The position numbers and the translations under genes were made by a program. From Nakamurella sp040546275 (GTDB taxonomy: Bacteria; Actinomycetota; Actinomycetes; Mycobacteriales; Nakamurellaceae), in the NCBI RefSeq assembly GCF_040546275.1, contig NZ_JBEPNO010000001.1, positions 248,001 through 312,000 on the forward strand: a stretch of DNA of 64,000 nt, in the 5' to 3' direction. Position 1 is the first letter of the stretch. Every line of letters starts with the position of its first letter. The notes under the pieces are model-generated. The model did no database searches and was not told the DNA's origin. It was given only the letters and a program-made list of their open reading frames with translations. Shown here one piece after another: positions 42,111 through 49,706 of the stretch.

Positions 42111-42867
42111 CCTGATTGTCCTTTCGATGTTGGGGCGTGCCACTTTCATATTCGCGGGTGGCGTCGTCGCCCGCCGCCGAGCCGGTACCGGCCGGCGACG
42201 GGGCAGTCGAACCTGATGCACCCGTTGAGGTGTGGGTCGCCGGCCGCGCCCCGACGGCAGTGGTCGGGGTAGCACCGGCCCACCCGGCGGCAGCTGAACC
42301 CGATGCGCCCGTTGAGGTGTGGGTCACCGGCCGCGCCCCGACGGCCGTGGCTGGGGTGGAACCGGCCGACGCGGGACCAGGAGTGACCACCTTGGGCGTT
42401 GCGATCGGAGTCTGCACGACTGCTGCCGGGGCCATCGGCGAACCTGCCCGTGCTGCCTGCGGGACGCCGGCCCGGGCCGGGGCTACCGGCTGAATGCCGG
42501 AGGTGGACTGTGCTGCAGGCGGTAGGGCGGCCGCGGGCCGGACCGCTGACGTCGGGTCGTCGACGCCGGGCGTCGGAGCGGTTGCGGAAGCGGCCGCGGC
42601 GGCTCGGGCAGCCCGGTCGGCCGCGCGGGCAGCTGCGTCACGCTCGAGGATCAGCGACTGCAGACGGGTTTCCATCTTCGCCAGCCGCTGGGCCGTCGGA
42701 TCGACGCCGGCACGACCGGGGTCAGGTCGGGGAGGTGCAGTGGCCACCACCGGTACGACAGCGGCGTCGGGAGGGGACGGGAGGGCTGCCGTGCTCAGGG
42801 TCCAGGCACCGGCCGTCAGAGCTGAGGTGACGGCGAGGGTCGCCGCAGTGATTCGGGTCCTTCGCAT
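42103..42867 (-). CDS. Exported Ala-rich protein with duplicated THTSTGASGS segment (operon B leader gene)
   Basis: A 254-residue protein with a signal/anchor (ITAATLAVTSALTAGAWTLSTAALP), a predicted coiled coil (QRLAKMETRLQSLILERDAAARAADRAARAAAAASA) and an Ala/Pro/Thr-rich tail. In the tail a 29-residue unit AVGARPxTHTSTGASGS is repeated twice; both copies contain TGAS. The coiled coil is followed by low-complexity sequence, as in the next gene, so the two proteins share architecture. It heads operon B. Unknown function; a possible multi-site flavin carrier or a cell-envelope spacer. Confidence 0.62.
   Translation of the reverse strand: MRRTRITAATLAVTSALTAGAWTLSTAALPSPPDAAVVPVVATAPPRPDPGRAGVDPTAQRLAKMETRLQSLILERDAAARAADRAARAAAAASATAPTPGVDDPTSAVRPAAALPPAAQSTSGIQPVAPARAGVPQAARAGSPMAPAAVVQTPIATPKVVTPGPASAGSTPATAVGARPVTHTSTGASGSAAAGWAGATPTTAVGARPATHTSTGASGSTAPSPAGTGSAAGDDATREYESGTPQHRKDNQDD
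42209..42357. repeat. Direct repeat of about 62 bp at 87-bp spacing
   Basis: Copies begin GAACCTGATGCACCCGTTGA at 42209 and GAACCCGATGCGCCCGTTGA at 42296 and stay alike for about 62 bases with few differences. They encode the duplicated TGAS-containing unit of the exported protein. Confidence 0.85.
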
Positions 42868-43194
42868 CGAGACTTCCTTTCATCGGCCAACGTCTCCCCA
42901 GTGAACATGGACAAGGCAAAATCCATCTCCGGGCAAGCTGAAGCTGAGGTAAGAACTCGGCGAGTTGCATTTCCTGCGGAGCCGAGCAGATGAAGCGGAG
43001 CTTGGAGCCGTCGGGGAGATGACCTGGTTCACGCCCGATGTCGCGGATGACGCGGTTCGACACGCGGCCGCCTCCGGGATTTTATCGATGCAGGGCCAAA
43101 GTCCCTGTCGGCCAGATGGCACCGGAAATTACCGTGGAGGTCGGGCCGCCGTGAGTCGCTGCGGCCCACGAGGACGGAAGGCAGGAGTAGGAGT
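42868..43194. other. 327-base divergent intergenic region
   Basis: No convincing gene was seen. A dyad resembling the DosR-like box lies at 43092-43105, about 100 bases before the gene at 43195. The stretch near 42900-42960 is relatively AT-rich and probably holds the operon B promoter. Confidence 0.4.
43092..43105. promoter_or_regulatory. DevR/DosR-like dyad upstream of the 43195 gene
   Basis: AGGGCC-AAA-GTCCCT is a near-perfect inverted repeat that differs by one inserted base from the site before gap (28853-28868). Scored with the standard 4-base spacer it matches 8 of 10 arm positions. Confidence 0.3.
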
Positions 43195-43959
43195 ATGCCG
43201 ATCAAGGTAACGAGCACCGATCAGCGGGCCGGGTGGGTCGAACCCAATGGGGGTGCTTTCCCGGCAAGGGCCTTCGGGGGACCGGATGACGGCCGCCGAT
43301 GGATGGTCTCCGCGGCCGATCTGCAGAAGAGTCAGAAGTTCACCGTCGGCCGATCCTGCGAGTATCGGGTGGCTCTCGATCCACGCACCAGGCAACCAGT
43401 TCGGGACAGTTTTGGGTGCCTGGTCTATCTGATGGCTGAACCCGATCCTCCTCGTCCCTGGCCGAATCCTCGCCGGCGGTGCGGTAGATCTGCGAGCGCA
43501 GGGCAGGCCCTCCTGACGACCCTTGCTCTGCTTCTTCTCTGCGTCGGATTCCTCGGGGGATCCGGAACGACTGCGTCCGCCGAGTCGGCGAATGCGGTGG
43601 GGCCGGTCGTCCAGAGATTGTCGATGACGACAGGTCGTGCCGAGATCCGTGGTCGCCTCGATGTTGTCGAGGGCAGAAGCAGGAAGATCCACGTGGTCGG
43701 GTGGACCTACGACCCGTTCCGCCCTGGTACATCCAACAGCGCGGATATCGTCGTGGACGGAAGGATGGCGGCGCTTCCGCTGGCAAACAGGGCCCGTCCG
43801 GATGTGAACCGAGTGATGCAGGTTGCCGGTCGGCATGGCTTCGACGTCTGGATCGCCGCCACTGCGGGTCGGCACCGGGTGTGTGTCCTCGCCCGCCCGA
43901 TCGCCGATACCGGCGGTGCCGAGGTTCTCCTGGGGTGCCGGACGGCAAGCGTGTACTGA
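43195..43959 (+). CDS. Secreted-domain protein with mid-protein membrane helix and GWxxDP-type domain
   Basis: A 254-residue protein in two halves. Residues 1-95 are polar and presumably cytoplasmic. A helix at about 102-120 (ALLTTLALLLLCVGFLGG) is followed by a C-terminal domain, GRLDVVEGRSRKIHVVGWTYDPF...ADIVVDG...RPDVNRVM...HGFDVWI...VCVLA...LLGCRTASV. This follows the repeated beta-domain found in actinobacterial secreted hydrolases (GWxxDP ... VDG ... RPDV ... HGFD ... GCR). The domain would face outside. AGGAGT precedes the ATG. A single copy without a catalytic domain is unusual. Role unknown. Confidence 0.65.
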   Translation: MPIKVTSTDQRAGWVEPNGGAFPARAFGGPDDGRRWMVSAADLQKSQKFTVGRSCEYRVALDPRTRQPVRDSFGCLVYLMAEPDPPRPWPNPRRRCGRSASAGQALLTTLALLLLCVGFLGGSGTTASAESANAVGPVVQRLSMTTGRAEIRGRLDVVEGRSRKIHVVGWTYDPFRPGTSNSADIVVDGRMAALPLANRARPDVNRVMQVAGRHGFDVWIAATAGRHRVCVLARPIADTGGAEVLLGCRTASVY

Positions 43960-44057
43960 AATTCGGAACTCGTCATCGTGCTGCCATTCCGGCGGTTGGG
44001 ATTTCGAGGAGATCGACGAGACCGTTCTCCTTGGATAGGTGCGAAGTCCTGATGCTG

Positions 44058-44071
44058 GGGGACTTTCGCCT
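44058..44071. promoter_or_regulatory. DevR/DosR-like box upstream of the DUF4352-type gene
   Basis: GGGAC-TTTC-GCCTC has a perfect left arm and 3 of 5 in the right arm, about 100 bases before the start at 44173. Confidence 0.3.
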
Positions 44072-44172
44072 CTGCCAGTCCGCTACTGGCGGAACGATGA
44101 TGAGTGGTGCGTCAGTACGAGAGCGGCCGAGTCGCTCTTCCGCATCGTGACTGTTCGTCGAAAGAGCGTGAA

Positions 44173-44808
44173 ATGGCAATCCAATCACCGTCCAGCCATG
44201 TCGAGCCGGCGTTGAACGAGCGCGCGACCAAGGCTCGAATCCGTACGGACGAGGTCAGCGTGAGGTCCCGACGGAGCTGGCCGGCGCGGCATACCGTGGT
44301 GTTGGTGGCCCTGGTGGCGATCGTCTTCGTGGCCATGATCACGATCGCAACCCTTGCCGGGAAGTCTGCAAGTGATGCGCGGACAGCCGGCACGACCACG
44401 TCCACGGGCGTCGAGGCTTATATCGGGACTGCGGTGAGGGATGGAAAGTTCGAATTCACGGTGATGGCCGTCGATGCCGGAGTTTCCGGTGTCGGGACGG
44501 CGCCGCTCGACGCGACTGCGAAAGGTCAGTTCGTCACCGTCCACCTGACCGTGAAGAACATCGGGACCGGTGCGCAGACCTTCGACCAGGGTTCGCAGAC
44601 GATCATCGACCAGCAGGGCCGAGAATCGTCGTCCGACCCGAAGGCGGGTCTTTCGGTCGACCCCACCAATTTTATTGCCGTGATCAAACCCGGGGTCAGC
44701 CACACGGGCGTAGTCGTCTTCGACATCGCCAAGAATGCCGTCGCGACTCGGATGCAGCTGCATGATGTTGCCTTCTCCGGCGGGGTCACCGTTCGATTGG
44801 TGCAGTAA
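44173..44808 (+). CDS. Membrane-anchored DUF4352-type (telokin-like) protein
   Basis: A 211-residue protein. A polar N terminus of about 40 residues is followed by one helix (HTVVLVALVAIVFVAMITIATLAG). The extracytoplasmic beta-rich domain then reads IGTAVRDGKFEFTVMAVDAGVSGVG...KGQFVTVHLTVKNIGTGAQTF...GVSHTGVVVFDIAKNA. This matches the DUF4352/MPT63-like immunoglobulin fold of actinobacterial surface proteins. GAGCGTGAA precedes the ATG. A weak DosR-like dyad is upstream. Ligand unknown. Confidence 0.78.
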   Translation: MAIQSPSSHVEPALNERATKARIRTDEVSVRSRRSWPARHTVVLVALVAIVFVAMITIATLAGKSASDARTAGTTTSTGVEAYIGTAVRDGKFEFTVMAVDAGVSGVGTAPLDATAKGQFVTVHLTVKNIGTGAQTFDQGSQTIIDQQGRESSSDPKAGLSVDPTNFIAVIKPGVSHTGVVVFDIAKNAVATRMQLHDVAFSGGVTVRLVQ

Positions 44809-44871
44809 TCGACCCACGGGCCGGGACCTTCTGCTCTGTCGCGTGGCAGCGAATGCGACCAGGATGAAGAC

Positions 44872-45537
44872 ATGACAAAGATGGCTCGCACTCCGAGCGA
44901 AAAACTTCAGATTTCTGTGCTGGACCAGCTGCGCGGGCTTCCGGGTGTCGAGGCCGGCCAGATCGGAGTAGCCGTCGATGGCGGCTGCGTCACGTTGACC
45001 GGCGAGGTCGAGACGTACTCCGCCACGTTGTCGGCCGCGAAGGCGGCTTTGCAGGTGCCCGGCATCACCGCCGTCGCCCAGGAGCTGACGGTCAGGGGCG
45101 GCTGGGCCGCCTCGACCGACTCCGACATCGGCCGGCAGGCCGCGGAAGCGCTGGACCGGGCAGTCGACGTCCCGGAGACTGTGAAGATCTCGATTCACAA
45201 CCACGTCATCACTCTGTCCGGCGAAGTGGCCTGGCCCTACGAGGCGGAAGCGGCGTGCCGGGCCGTCAACTACATCCTCGGCGTCAATTCGGTACGAAAT
45301 TTGATGACGCTCCACGTCGGGGCGGTCGGGGCCGAGATCGAACGCGACATCACCGCAGCTTTGACCGGCCACGAGCATTCCGAAGGTCCCGAATTACGGG
45401 TCGGAACGAATTCCAGAGGTGGGGTGGTGTTGACCGGGTCCGTTCGATCCGCCACCGAGAAGAGTCAGGCCGAGTCGGTCTGCTGGTCGGCACCGGGCGT
45501 CCGATCGGTGGTCGACCATCTGACGATCGTCGACTGA
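44872..45537 (+). CDS. Triple BON-domain protein
   Basis: A 221-residue protein with three BON domains at about residues 10-75, 85-145 and 150-220. Each shows the pattern V-x-V-x-G-G-x-V-x-L-x-G-E/S-V (IGVAVDGGCVTLTGEVET, ISIHNHVITLSGEVAWP, VGTNSRGGVVLTGSVRS). No signal peptide or CBS domain is present, so it should be cytoplasmic; BON domains bind lipid or membrane surfaces. A GGGAC half-site (44823-44827) lies just upstream. An ATG three codons downstream is an alternative start. Confidence 0.85.
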   Translation: MTKMARTPSEKLQISVLDQLRGLPGVEAGQIGVAVDGGCVTLTGEVETYSATLSAAKAALQVPGITAVAQELTVRGGWAASTDSDIGRQAAEALDRAVDVPETVKISIHNHVITLSGEVAWPYEAEAACRAVNYILGVNSVRNLMTLHVGAVGAEIERDITAALTGHEHSEGPELRVGTNSRGGVVLTGSVRSATEKSQAESVCWSAPGVRSVVDHLTIVD

Positions 45538-45538
45538 G

Positions 45539-45553
45539 TCCGGCGACGCCGGA
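45539..45553. terminator. Short GC hairpin between convergent genes
   Basis: TCCGGC-GAC-GCCGGA forms a perfect 6-bp stem with a triloop immediately after the BON gene stop (45537) and 13 bases from the end of the convergent AI-2E-family gene. No U-run is seen, but placement fits a bidirectional terminator. Confidence 0.5.
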
Positions 45554-45565
45554 GGAGGGTGCCGA

Positions 45566-46753
45566 TCATGACCGGTCGAGCCGCGGGAAGAGGATCTCCC
45601 GGGCCAGGAGCAGCATGGCAGCTGCAATGGGAATGGCGACGAGCGCACCGATGATGCCCAGCAGGGCGCCGCCGATCAGCACGGCCAGCACGGTGACCAG
45701 AGCGGGTACCTCGACGGCACGCCCGATGATCCTCGGGACCAGGAAGTAGTCCTCGCCGAACCGATAGAGGACGAAGAAGCCGATCGTGGCCAGACAGATC
45801 GGCAGCGACACGGTGAGAGCCACCAGTGCGACGACGACGCCGGCGATGGTGGAGCCGACCACCGGCACGAGGTCCAGGATGGCAACCAGGATCGCGAGCA
45901 GCAGGGAGTACGGAACGCCGAAAATCAACAGCCAGGCGTACGTCAGGCCACCGGCGATCAACGAGATCACCAGGTTTCCCAGCACGTATCCGCCGACCTT
46001 GGCCAGAATGTCGTCGCCGATCAGGATGGCGCGCGGTCGACGCGAGTGCGGGAAGAGTCGATAGCCGAGTGCCCTGATGCGTGGCATGTCGGCCAGGAAG
46101 TAGATCGTCAGCACCAGCACGATGAGTCCATTGGCCACCGCGGAGAATACTGCCACACCGGCACCGAGGAGGCCGTTGGCAATCCCGGAGCTGGACGACG
46201 ACAGCAGCGAGGTGGCTTTCTGCTCGAGTTGGAAGCGGTCGTTGAGCTCACCGAGGAGCGAGTTGTGATCCTTCAGCTGGGCCAAGTATTTCGGCACATT
46301 GGTCGCGAACTGTTCTCCCTGCGTGACCAGGGCCGGTACCGCGGCGGCGATGAACCCACCGATCGCACCGAGGATCAACACCAGCATCGTCACGACCCCC
46401 AACCAGCGAGGGAACCGGTGTTTGACCAACCACGACACCGCGGGCTCCATGCCAACAGCCAGGAACAGCGACAACCCGATCTGCACGAAGACGTCACCGG
46501 CGATGAGGAACAGCTGGATCAGGCCGTAGGTGGCCGCGACACCGGCGGTGGCGGCCAGCCCGACGAAGAAGGGCGACCGCCAGTCGAAAGGCTTGCCCAG
46601 CTTGCCCATCGGATCGGCGTCGGTACTGATCCGTTCGGCCGTCACCTCGGCCTGGGCCACTGCACCCTCGGCCTTGGCGTCGTGGGGTTGACCGACCAGA
46701 TCGTTGTGGCCGTCGGCGCCGTCGGACGGGTCGGCAGGGGGCGTGGACGCCAC
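45566..46753 (-). CDS. AI-2E family (PerM/YdiK) membrane transporter
   Basis: A 395-residue protein. The cytoplasmic N terminus of about 65 residues is acidic. Eight predicted helices follow, with the family hallmarks PRWLGVVTMLVLILGAIGGFIAAAVPALVTQ, a long extracytoplasmic helical segment, GYVLGNLVISLIAGGLTYAWLLIFGVPYSLLLAILVAILDLVPVVGSTIAGVVVALVAL, and FLVPRIIGRAVEVPALVTVLAVLIGGALLGIIGALVAIPIAAA. The GTG start has GAGAGG 9 bases upstream. Substrate unknown; members include a quorum-signal exporter and Na+/H+ antiporters. Confidence 0.9.
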   Translation of the reverse strand: MASTPPADPSDGADGHNDLVGQPHDAKAEGAVAQAEVTAERISTDADPMGKLGKPFDWRSPFFVGLAATAGVAATYGLIQLFLIAGDVFVQIGLSLFLAVGMEPAVSWLVKHRFPRWLGVVTMLVLILGAIGGFIAAAVPALVTQGEQFATNVPKYLAQLKDHNSLLGELNDRFQLEQKATSLLSSSSSGIANGLLGAGVAVFSAVANGLIVLVLTIYFLADMPRIRALGYRLFPHSRRPRAILIGDDILAKVGGYVLGNLVISLIAGGLTYAWLLIFGVPYSLLLAILVAILDLVPVVGSTIAGVVVALVALTVSLPICLATIGFFVLYRFGEDYFLVPRIIGRAVEVPALVTVLAVLIGGALLGIIGALVAIPIAAAMLLLAREILFPRLDRS

Positions 46754-46905
46754 AGCGTGATCCTCTCGATCAGGGAACTTCTCTTCTCAGAGGTAGTGAA
46801 TGCCCAGAGTGGGCCGGGGCCACGCAATGACGCGCCCTCGCCACGTTCGAGTTGGCCCTGACCCTGATTCCTTCAGGCACTTCTCAGCCAATTTCGCTCG
46901 ACTTG

Positions 46906-46932
46906 CCTCTACTATCGATGTAGTAGTAGAGG
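46906..46932. promoter_or_regulatory. BlaI/MecI-type palindromic operator
   Basis: CCTCTACTA (46906-46914) and TAGTAGTAGAGG (46921-46932) form an inverted repeat around TCGATG. The core TACTA-N6-TAGTAGTA is shared exactly in spacing with the site at 50448-50466. TACTA/TAGTA dyads are the operator class of BlaI/MecI repressors, and a blaI gene lies at 49241-49618. It sits 70 bases before the small membrane gene at 47002. Confidence 0.65.
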
Positions 46933-47001
46933 TTCAGGGACAGAGCAGGCTCGCAGGTCGCGACGTGACGAGGTCCGGAATTGCAATTGAACGGAGTGGA
47001 C

Positions 47002-47262
47002 ATGACCACATCGACAGATCGACGGCTGCGAGCGATGGCCGCGAAAGGCCGGAGCAGGTTGGGATTTCTGGCTCGGAACCGGCGGGGACAGCTGGCCATG
47101 GCGGTGCTGTTCGGCGCCATCGTCGGGGGCGGCTTCGTGGGTGTCGCCTCGAGTGGGCTGGGCGAGCACGACGGCCGCGGCGGGCCGGGCATGTCGTCGT
47201 TCGAGCAGGGCGGCCCGCACTCGATGTACCAGCCGGACGGCAACTCGGGGTACGACCGATGA
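47002..47262 (+). CDS. Small single-helix membrane protein in a BlaI-type operon
   Basis: An 86-residue protein. A basic N terminus (RRLRAMAAKGRSRLGFLARNRRGQ) leads into one helix (LAMAVLFGAIVGGGFVGVASSGL), then a Gly-rich acidic/polar tail (GEHDGRGGPGMSSFEQGGPHSMYQPDGNSGYDR). GGAG precedes the ATG at 47002. Its stop overlaps the next gene start (ATGA). No family recognised. The operator upstream suggests induction by cell-wall stress. Confidence 0.7.
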   Translation: MTTSTDRRLRAMAAKGRSRLGFLARNRRGQLAMAVLFGAIVGGGFVGVASSGLGEHDGRGGPGMSSFEQGGPHSMYQPDGNSGYDR

Positions 47263-48191
47263 ACCACCCGGAGAGCTGCCTCTCGGAGCGCTCGGACGGT
47301 GAGAGGTTGCGCGCCAATGCTTTCCCGTCCGACTCCGTAGCGCTGCCACCGGTCTGGGCCTTCGACGAACAGGTGCCGCCGGAACTGTCGGCGCGCTGGG
47401 GGGCAGCGGATCAGGAGTCGGTGTTGCTCGCCGATTTCGTCCGCACCCTGATGAATGCCGGTGCAGCGGTCCTGCTGATGATCGGCGTCGCTTCGTTGGT
47501 CACCGGCTTCGGTGAGGGCGGGACATCCGTGGCCGCAATGGCTCTCGCCCTCGGGGTGCTCATGCTGGTCCGGCGATCACATCGACGTTCGCGTGGTCGC
47601 GCCGACAGTTTCACCGCAGGCGAGATCGACCTGGTGTTGGCTCACCGTACCGAGATCAGTTTTACCGACTGGGATCTGTTGTCCGGGACCGATGCCCCGC
47701 CAGAGGTGGCGGTCGCCCGGCGGGCGGGCGTCCTTGCGCAACAGTTGGCGGCGACCGACGCTTGGTCGAGCGAGCACCTGGCCACTCATCGGCTGCGTCT
47801 GGACCCGAGAGAGGAGGCCAGAGCGATCCAGGTGACCGCTCGTGAGCTCTTCGATCGTCGGGCTGCGCTGTCGGTCGGGAGCGACGCGGGCCTGCTTCCC
47901 GAACTCGTGGCGGCACGGGCCGGCTGGGAACAGCAGCTGGAGATTCTGTGGTCCGCGCTGGGCGACCGACTCGAGGCCTTCGAGGCCTACACGCAGGAGC
48001 TCCTCCGGCTGGCCGAAGTCATCGAACAATCGGACCAGGCACGTCGGCTGCACACCAGTCTGAGCGCCCAGGGACCGGCACTGGCCGTCCGGTCGGTCCG
48101 TCACGAAATGGCGGCCGCCGACCTGACGGGACTGCGGGCCGAACTCGATCTGCTGCGAAAGGAACTGCGTCTACCGGACACCGGTCGCTGA
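47259..48191 (+). CDS. Membrane protein with two helices and a helical cytoplasmic domain
   Basis: A 310-residue protein. Residues about 62-95 form two closely spaced helices (LMNAGAAVLLMIGVASLVTGF, SVAAMALALGVLMLV). They are followed by a basic patch RRSHRRSRGRADS and roughly 200 residues of alpha-helical, Glu/Leu-rich sequence ending LTGLRAELDLLRKELRLPDTGR, a likely coiled coil. It is translationally coupled to the 86-residue protein. Family not recognised; a membrane-associated scaffold is the best structural reading. Confidence 0.72.
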   Translation: MNHPESCLSERSDGERLRANAFPSDSVALPPVWAFDEQVPPELSARWGAADQESVLLADFVRTLMNAGAAVLLMIGVASLVTGFGEGGTSVAAMALALGVLMLVRRSHRRSRGRADSFTAGEIDLVLAHRTEISFTDWDLLSGTDAPPEVAVARRAGVLAQQLAATDAWSSEHLATHRLRLDPREEARAIQVTARELFDRRAALSVGSDAGLLPELVAARAGWEQQLEILWSALGDRLEAFEAYTQELLRLAEVIEQSDQARRLHTSLSAQGPALAVRSVRHEMAAADLTGLRAELDLLRKELRLPDTGR

Positions 48192-48234
48192 GGGCCGGCC
48201 GGCGTCCACGGACGGGGCGTCGGCGTGACGTTCC

Positions 48235-48286
48235 TCAGCGTGGCCTGAAGTGCTGGAGGCTTCAGCGTTGCCGGAAGTGATGGAGG
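48235..48286. repeat. 25-bp direct repeat that duplicates the 3' end of the M56 peptidase gene
   Basis: Copies at 48235-48259 and 48262-48286 match at 22 of 25 positions. The right copy encodes the last codons of the peptidase (LHHFRQR-stop); the left copy, just past the stop, would encode LQHFRPR-stop. Confidence 0.8.
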
Positions 48287-49236
48287 TAGGGGGCCGCGCT
48301 CTCGATGGCTTCCCGGATGTGGGCGAGGCTGGCGATGCCGACCAGGAGGACGAGAATGGACAGGACGACCGCGGTGGCGACCCGTCCGTTCCGCCGCGCA
48401 GGAGCCGGTTCCAGCAGGGCCTGAACTCTCGAGGCGACCTGGAGGGCGCCAACGCCGAGCACCGGAATCCTCGCGGCCAGGTCGGTCGGTCCTCGACCCG
48501 ATGACGATCGCGCCAGGGCGGATCGGAGGAGGGCGACCCTGGCCAGGGCGCGTCCGGTGACTCGTCGGTCTCCCATGCCCGCCGCAGCATCCTCGTCGGC
48601 CCACCGTTCGACACCCAGCCGGACTGCGGCCGACACGTTGCGCAACAGGGGGTTCGCCGCCGCTGCGATGTCTGCGATGTGGACGTAGAGGTGGTGCCGC
48701 CTGGTCAGGTGGGAGAGTTCGTGGGCGGTGAGCACGCGGCGTTCGTCGGCGTCCAGCTCGTCGAGGAGCCGCTGACCGATCACCACGCACCCGTGCAGGC
48801 CGGCGATGGTGAACGCGTCGGCCGACCCATCGCCGAGAACGACCATCGGCCCGTTTCCCGTCCTCAGGCTGCGGCACAGCTTCTCGGCGCGGACGAGCGA
48901 GAGCACGATGCTCACCGTCCGGATCGCGGCGCGCACCAGCAGGACGGCCACCATGACGGCAGCGCCGGCACCGAGCCACGCGGGGACCGGGACCTCGGCG
49001 CGGATGACGGCCGCCGACCAGTGGCCCTCGGCCGCCACCGAGCCCAGGCTGGCGATCACGGCGACGGCGATGGCGGTCAACGCGATCCCGGTGGCCAGCG
49101 ACACCGCCAGCGACGCCGCGGTGAGCAGCCGGACGGCCTGCATCGGTCGGAGGCGCCGGACCGCAGTTCCGGCGGTGCGGCCGACCACCAGGCAGGCCAG
49201 AACGGCGACGAACACGGCGATCAGCGGGAACGACAT
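48262..49236 (-). CDS. BlaR1-like M56-family membrane metallopeptidase
   Basis: A 324-residue membrane peptidase with four N-terminal and one C-terminal helix. The zinc motif is LTAHELSHLTRRHHLYVH (HExxH), with the third ligand region VERWADEDAAAGMG. There is no C-terminal penicillin-binding sensor domain, so it is the short actinobacterial type. The ATG at 49236 lies 4 bases after the BlaI stop. In related pairs the peptidase inactivates BlaI after cell-wall stress; here the signal is not evident. Confidence 0.85.
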   Translation of the reverse strand: MSFPLIAVFVAVLACLVVGRTAGTAVRRLRPMQAVRLLTAASLAVSLATGIALTAIAVAVIASLGSVAAEGHWSAAVIRAEVPVPAWLGAGAAVMVAVLLVRAAIRTVSIVLSLVRAEKLCRSLRTGNGPMVVLGDGSADAFTIAGLHGCVVIGQRLLDELDADERRVLTAHELSHLTRRHHLYVHIADIAAAANPLLRNVSAAVRLGVERWADEDAAAGMGDRRVTGRALARVALLRSALARSSSGRGPTDLAARIPVLGVGALQVASRVQALLEPAPARRNGRVATAVVLSILVLLVGIASLAHIREAIESAAPYLHHFRQR

Positions 49237-49240
49237 CTTC

Positions 49241-49618
49241 TCAGCCCCGTGGTTCCGAGTGATCGAGCAGTTCGGCCAGCAGCCGTTCCTCCTCGGGATC
49301 GAGTTCGGCCACGAAACGGGCGAGCACACCGGCGCGGTCGGATCCGTCGGAGAGCAGTCGCCGCATTCGTCGGGCGGCGACGGCGTCCTCGACCGAGCCG
49401 ACCGGCGCCGCGAGGCTGTAGGTGAAAGCCCGTCCCTCGCGGCTCTGGGTCAGCGCGCCCTTGGCGGCCAGGCGGGACAGGGTCGTCATCACGGTGGTGT
49501 AGGCGGGATCTCCGCTGAGCTGCTTCTGCACGTCGGAGACGGCAAGCGGCTTGGTGGCCGCAGCCACGACCGACATGACAGCGCTCTCCAACGGCCCCGG
49601 CACACGCCGATCACTCAT
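49241..49618 (-). CDS. blaI: BlaI/MecI/CopY-family transcriptional repressor
   Basis: A 125-residue winged-helix repressor: LESAVMSVVAAATKPLAVSDVQKQL, AYTTVMTTLSRLAAKGALTQSREGRAFTYSLAAP, then a C-terminal dimerisation helix pair (VARRMRRLLSDG...FVAELDPEEERLLAELLDHSE). It forms an operon with the M56 peptidase downstream. TAGTACTA at 49676-49683, 58 bases upstream of the ATG, is a candidate autoregulatory site. Confidence 0.92.
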   Translation of the reverse strand: MSDRRVPGPLESAVMSVVAAATKPLAVSDVQKQLSGDPAYTTVMTTLSRLAAKGALTQSREGRAFTYSLAAPVGSVEDAVAARRMRRLLSDGSDRAGVLARFVAELDPEEERLLAELLDHSEPRG

Positions 49619-49670
49619 CGATCGCTCTCCGCCTCTGATTGCTCCTGCTGCTCGCCCGCTGTACGACCGG

Positions 49671-49683
49671 ATAGGTAGTACTA
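49671..49683. promoter_or_regulatory. Related TAGTA/TACTA site upstream of blaI
   Basis: ATAGGTAGTACTA contains the palindrome TAGTACTA and shares TAGGTAGTA with the site at 50448-50466, but it lacks the N6-spaced left TACTA. It may be a half-site for autoregulation. Confidence 0.4.
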
Positions 49684-49706
49684 GGTGTTCTGTCGTTCCC
49701 AGTGTG

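Noticed and set aside
43973..44188. A 71-residue minus-strand frame containing DAPLIIVPPVADWQ, resembling the end of a USP
   Set aside because: Too short, no USP core upstream, no ribosome site. Resemblance is limited to a few hydrophobic residues.
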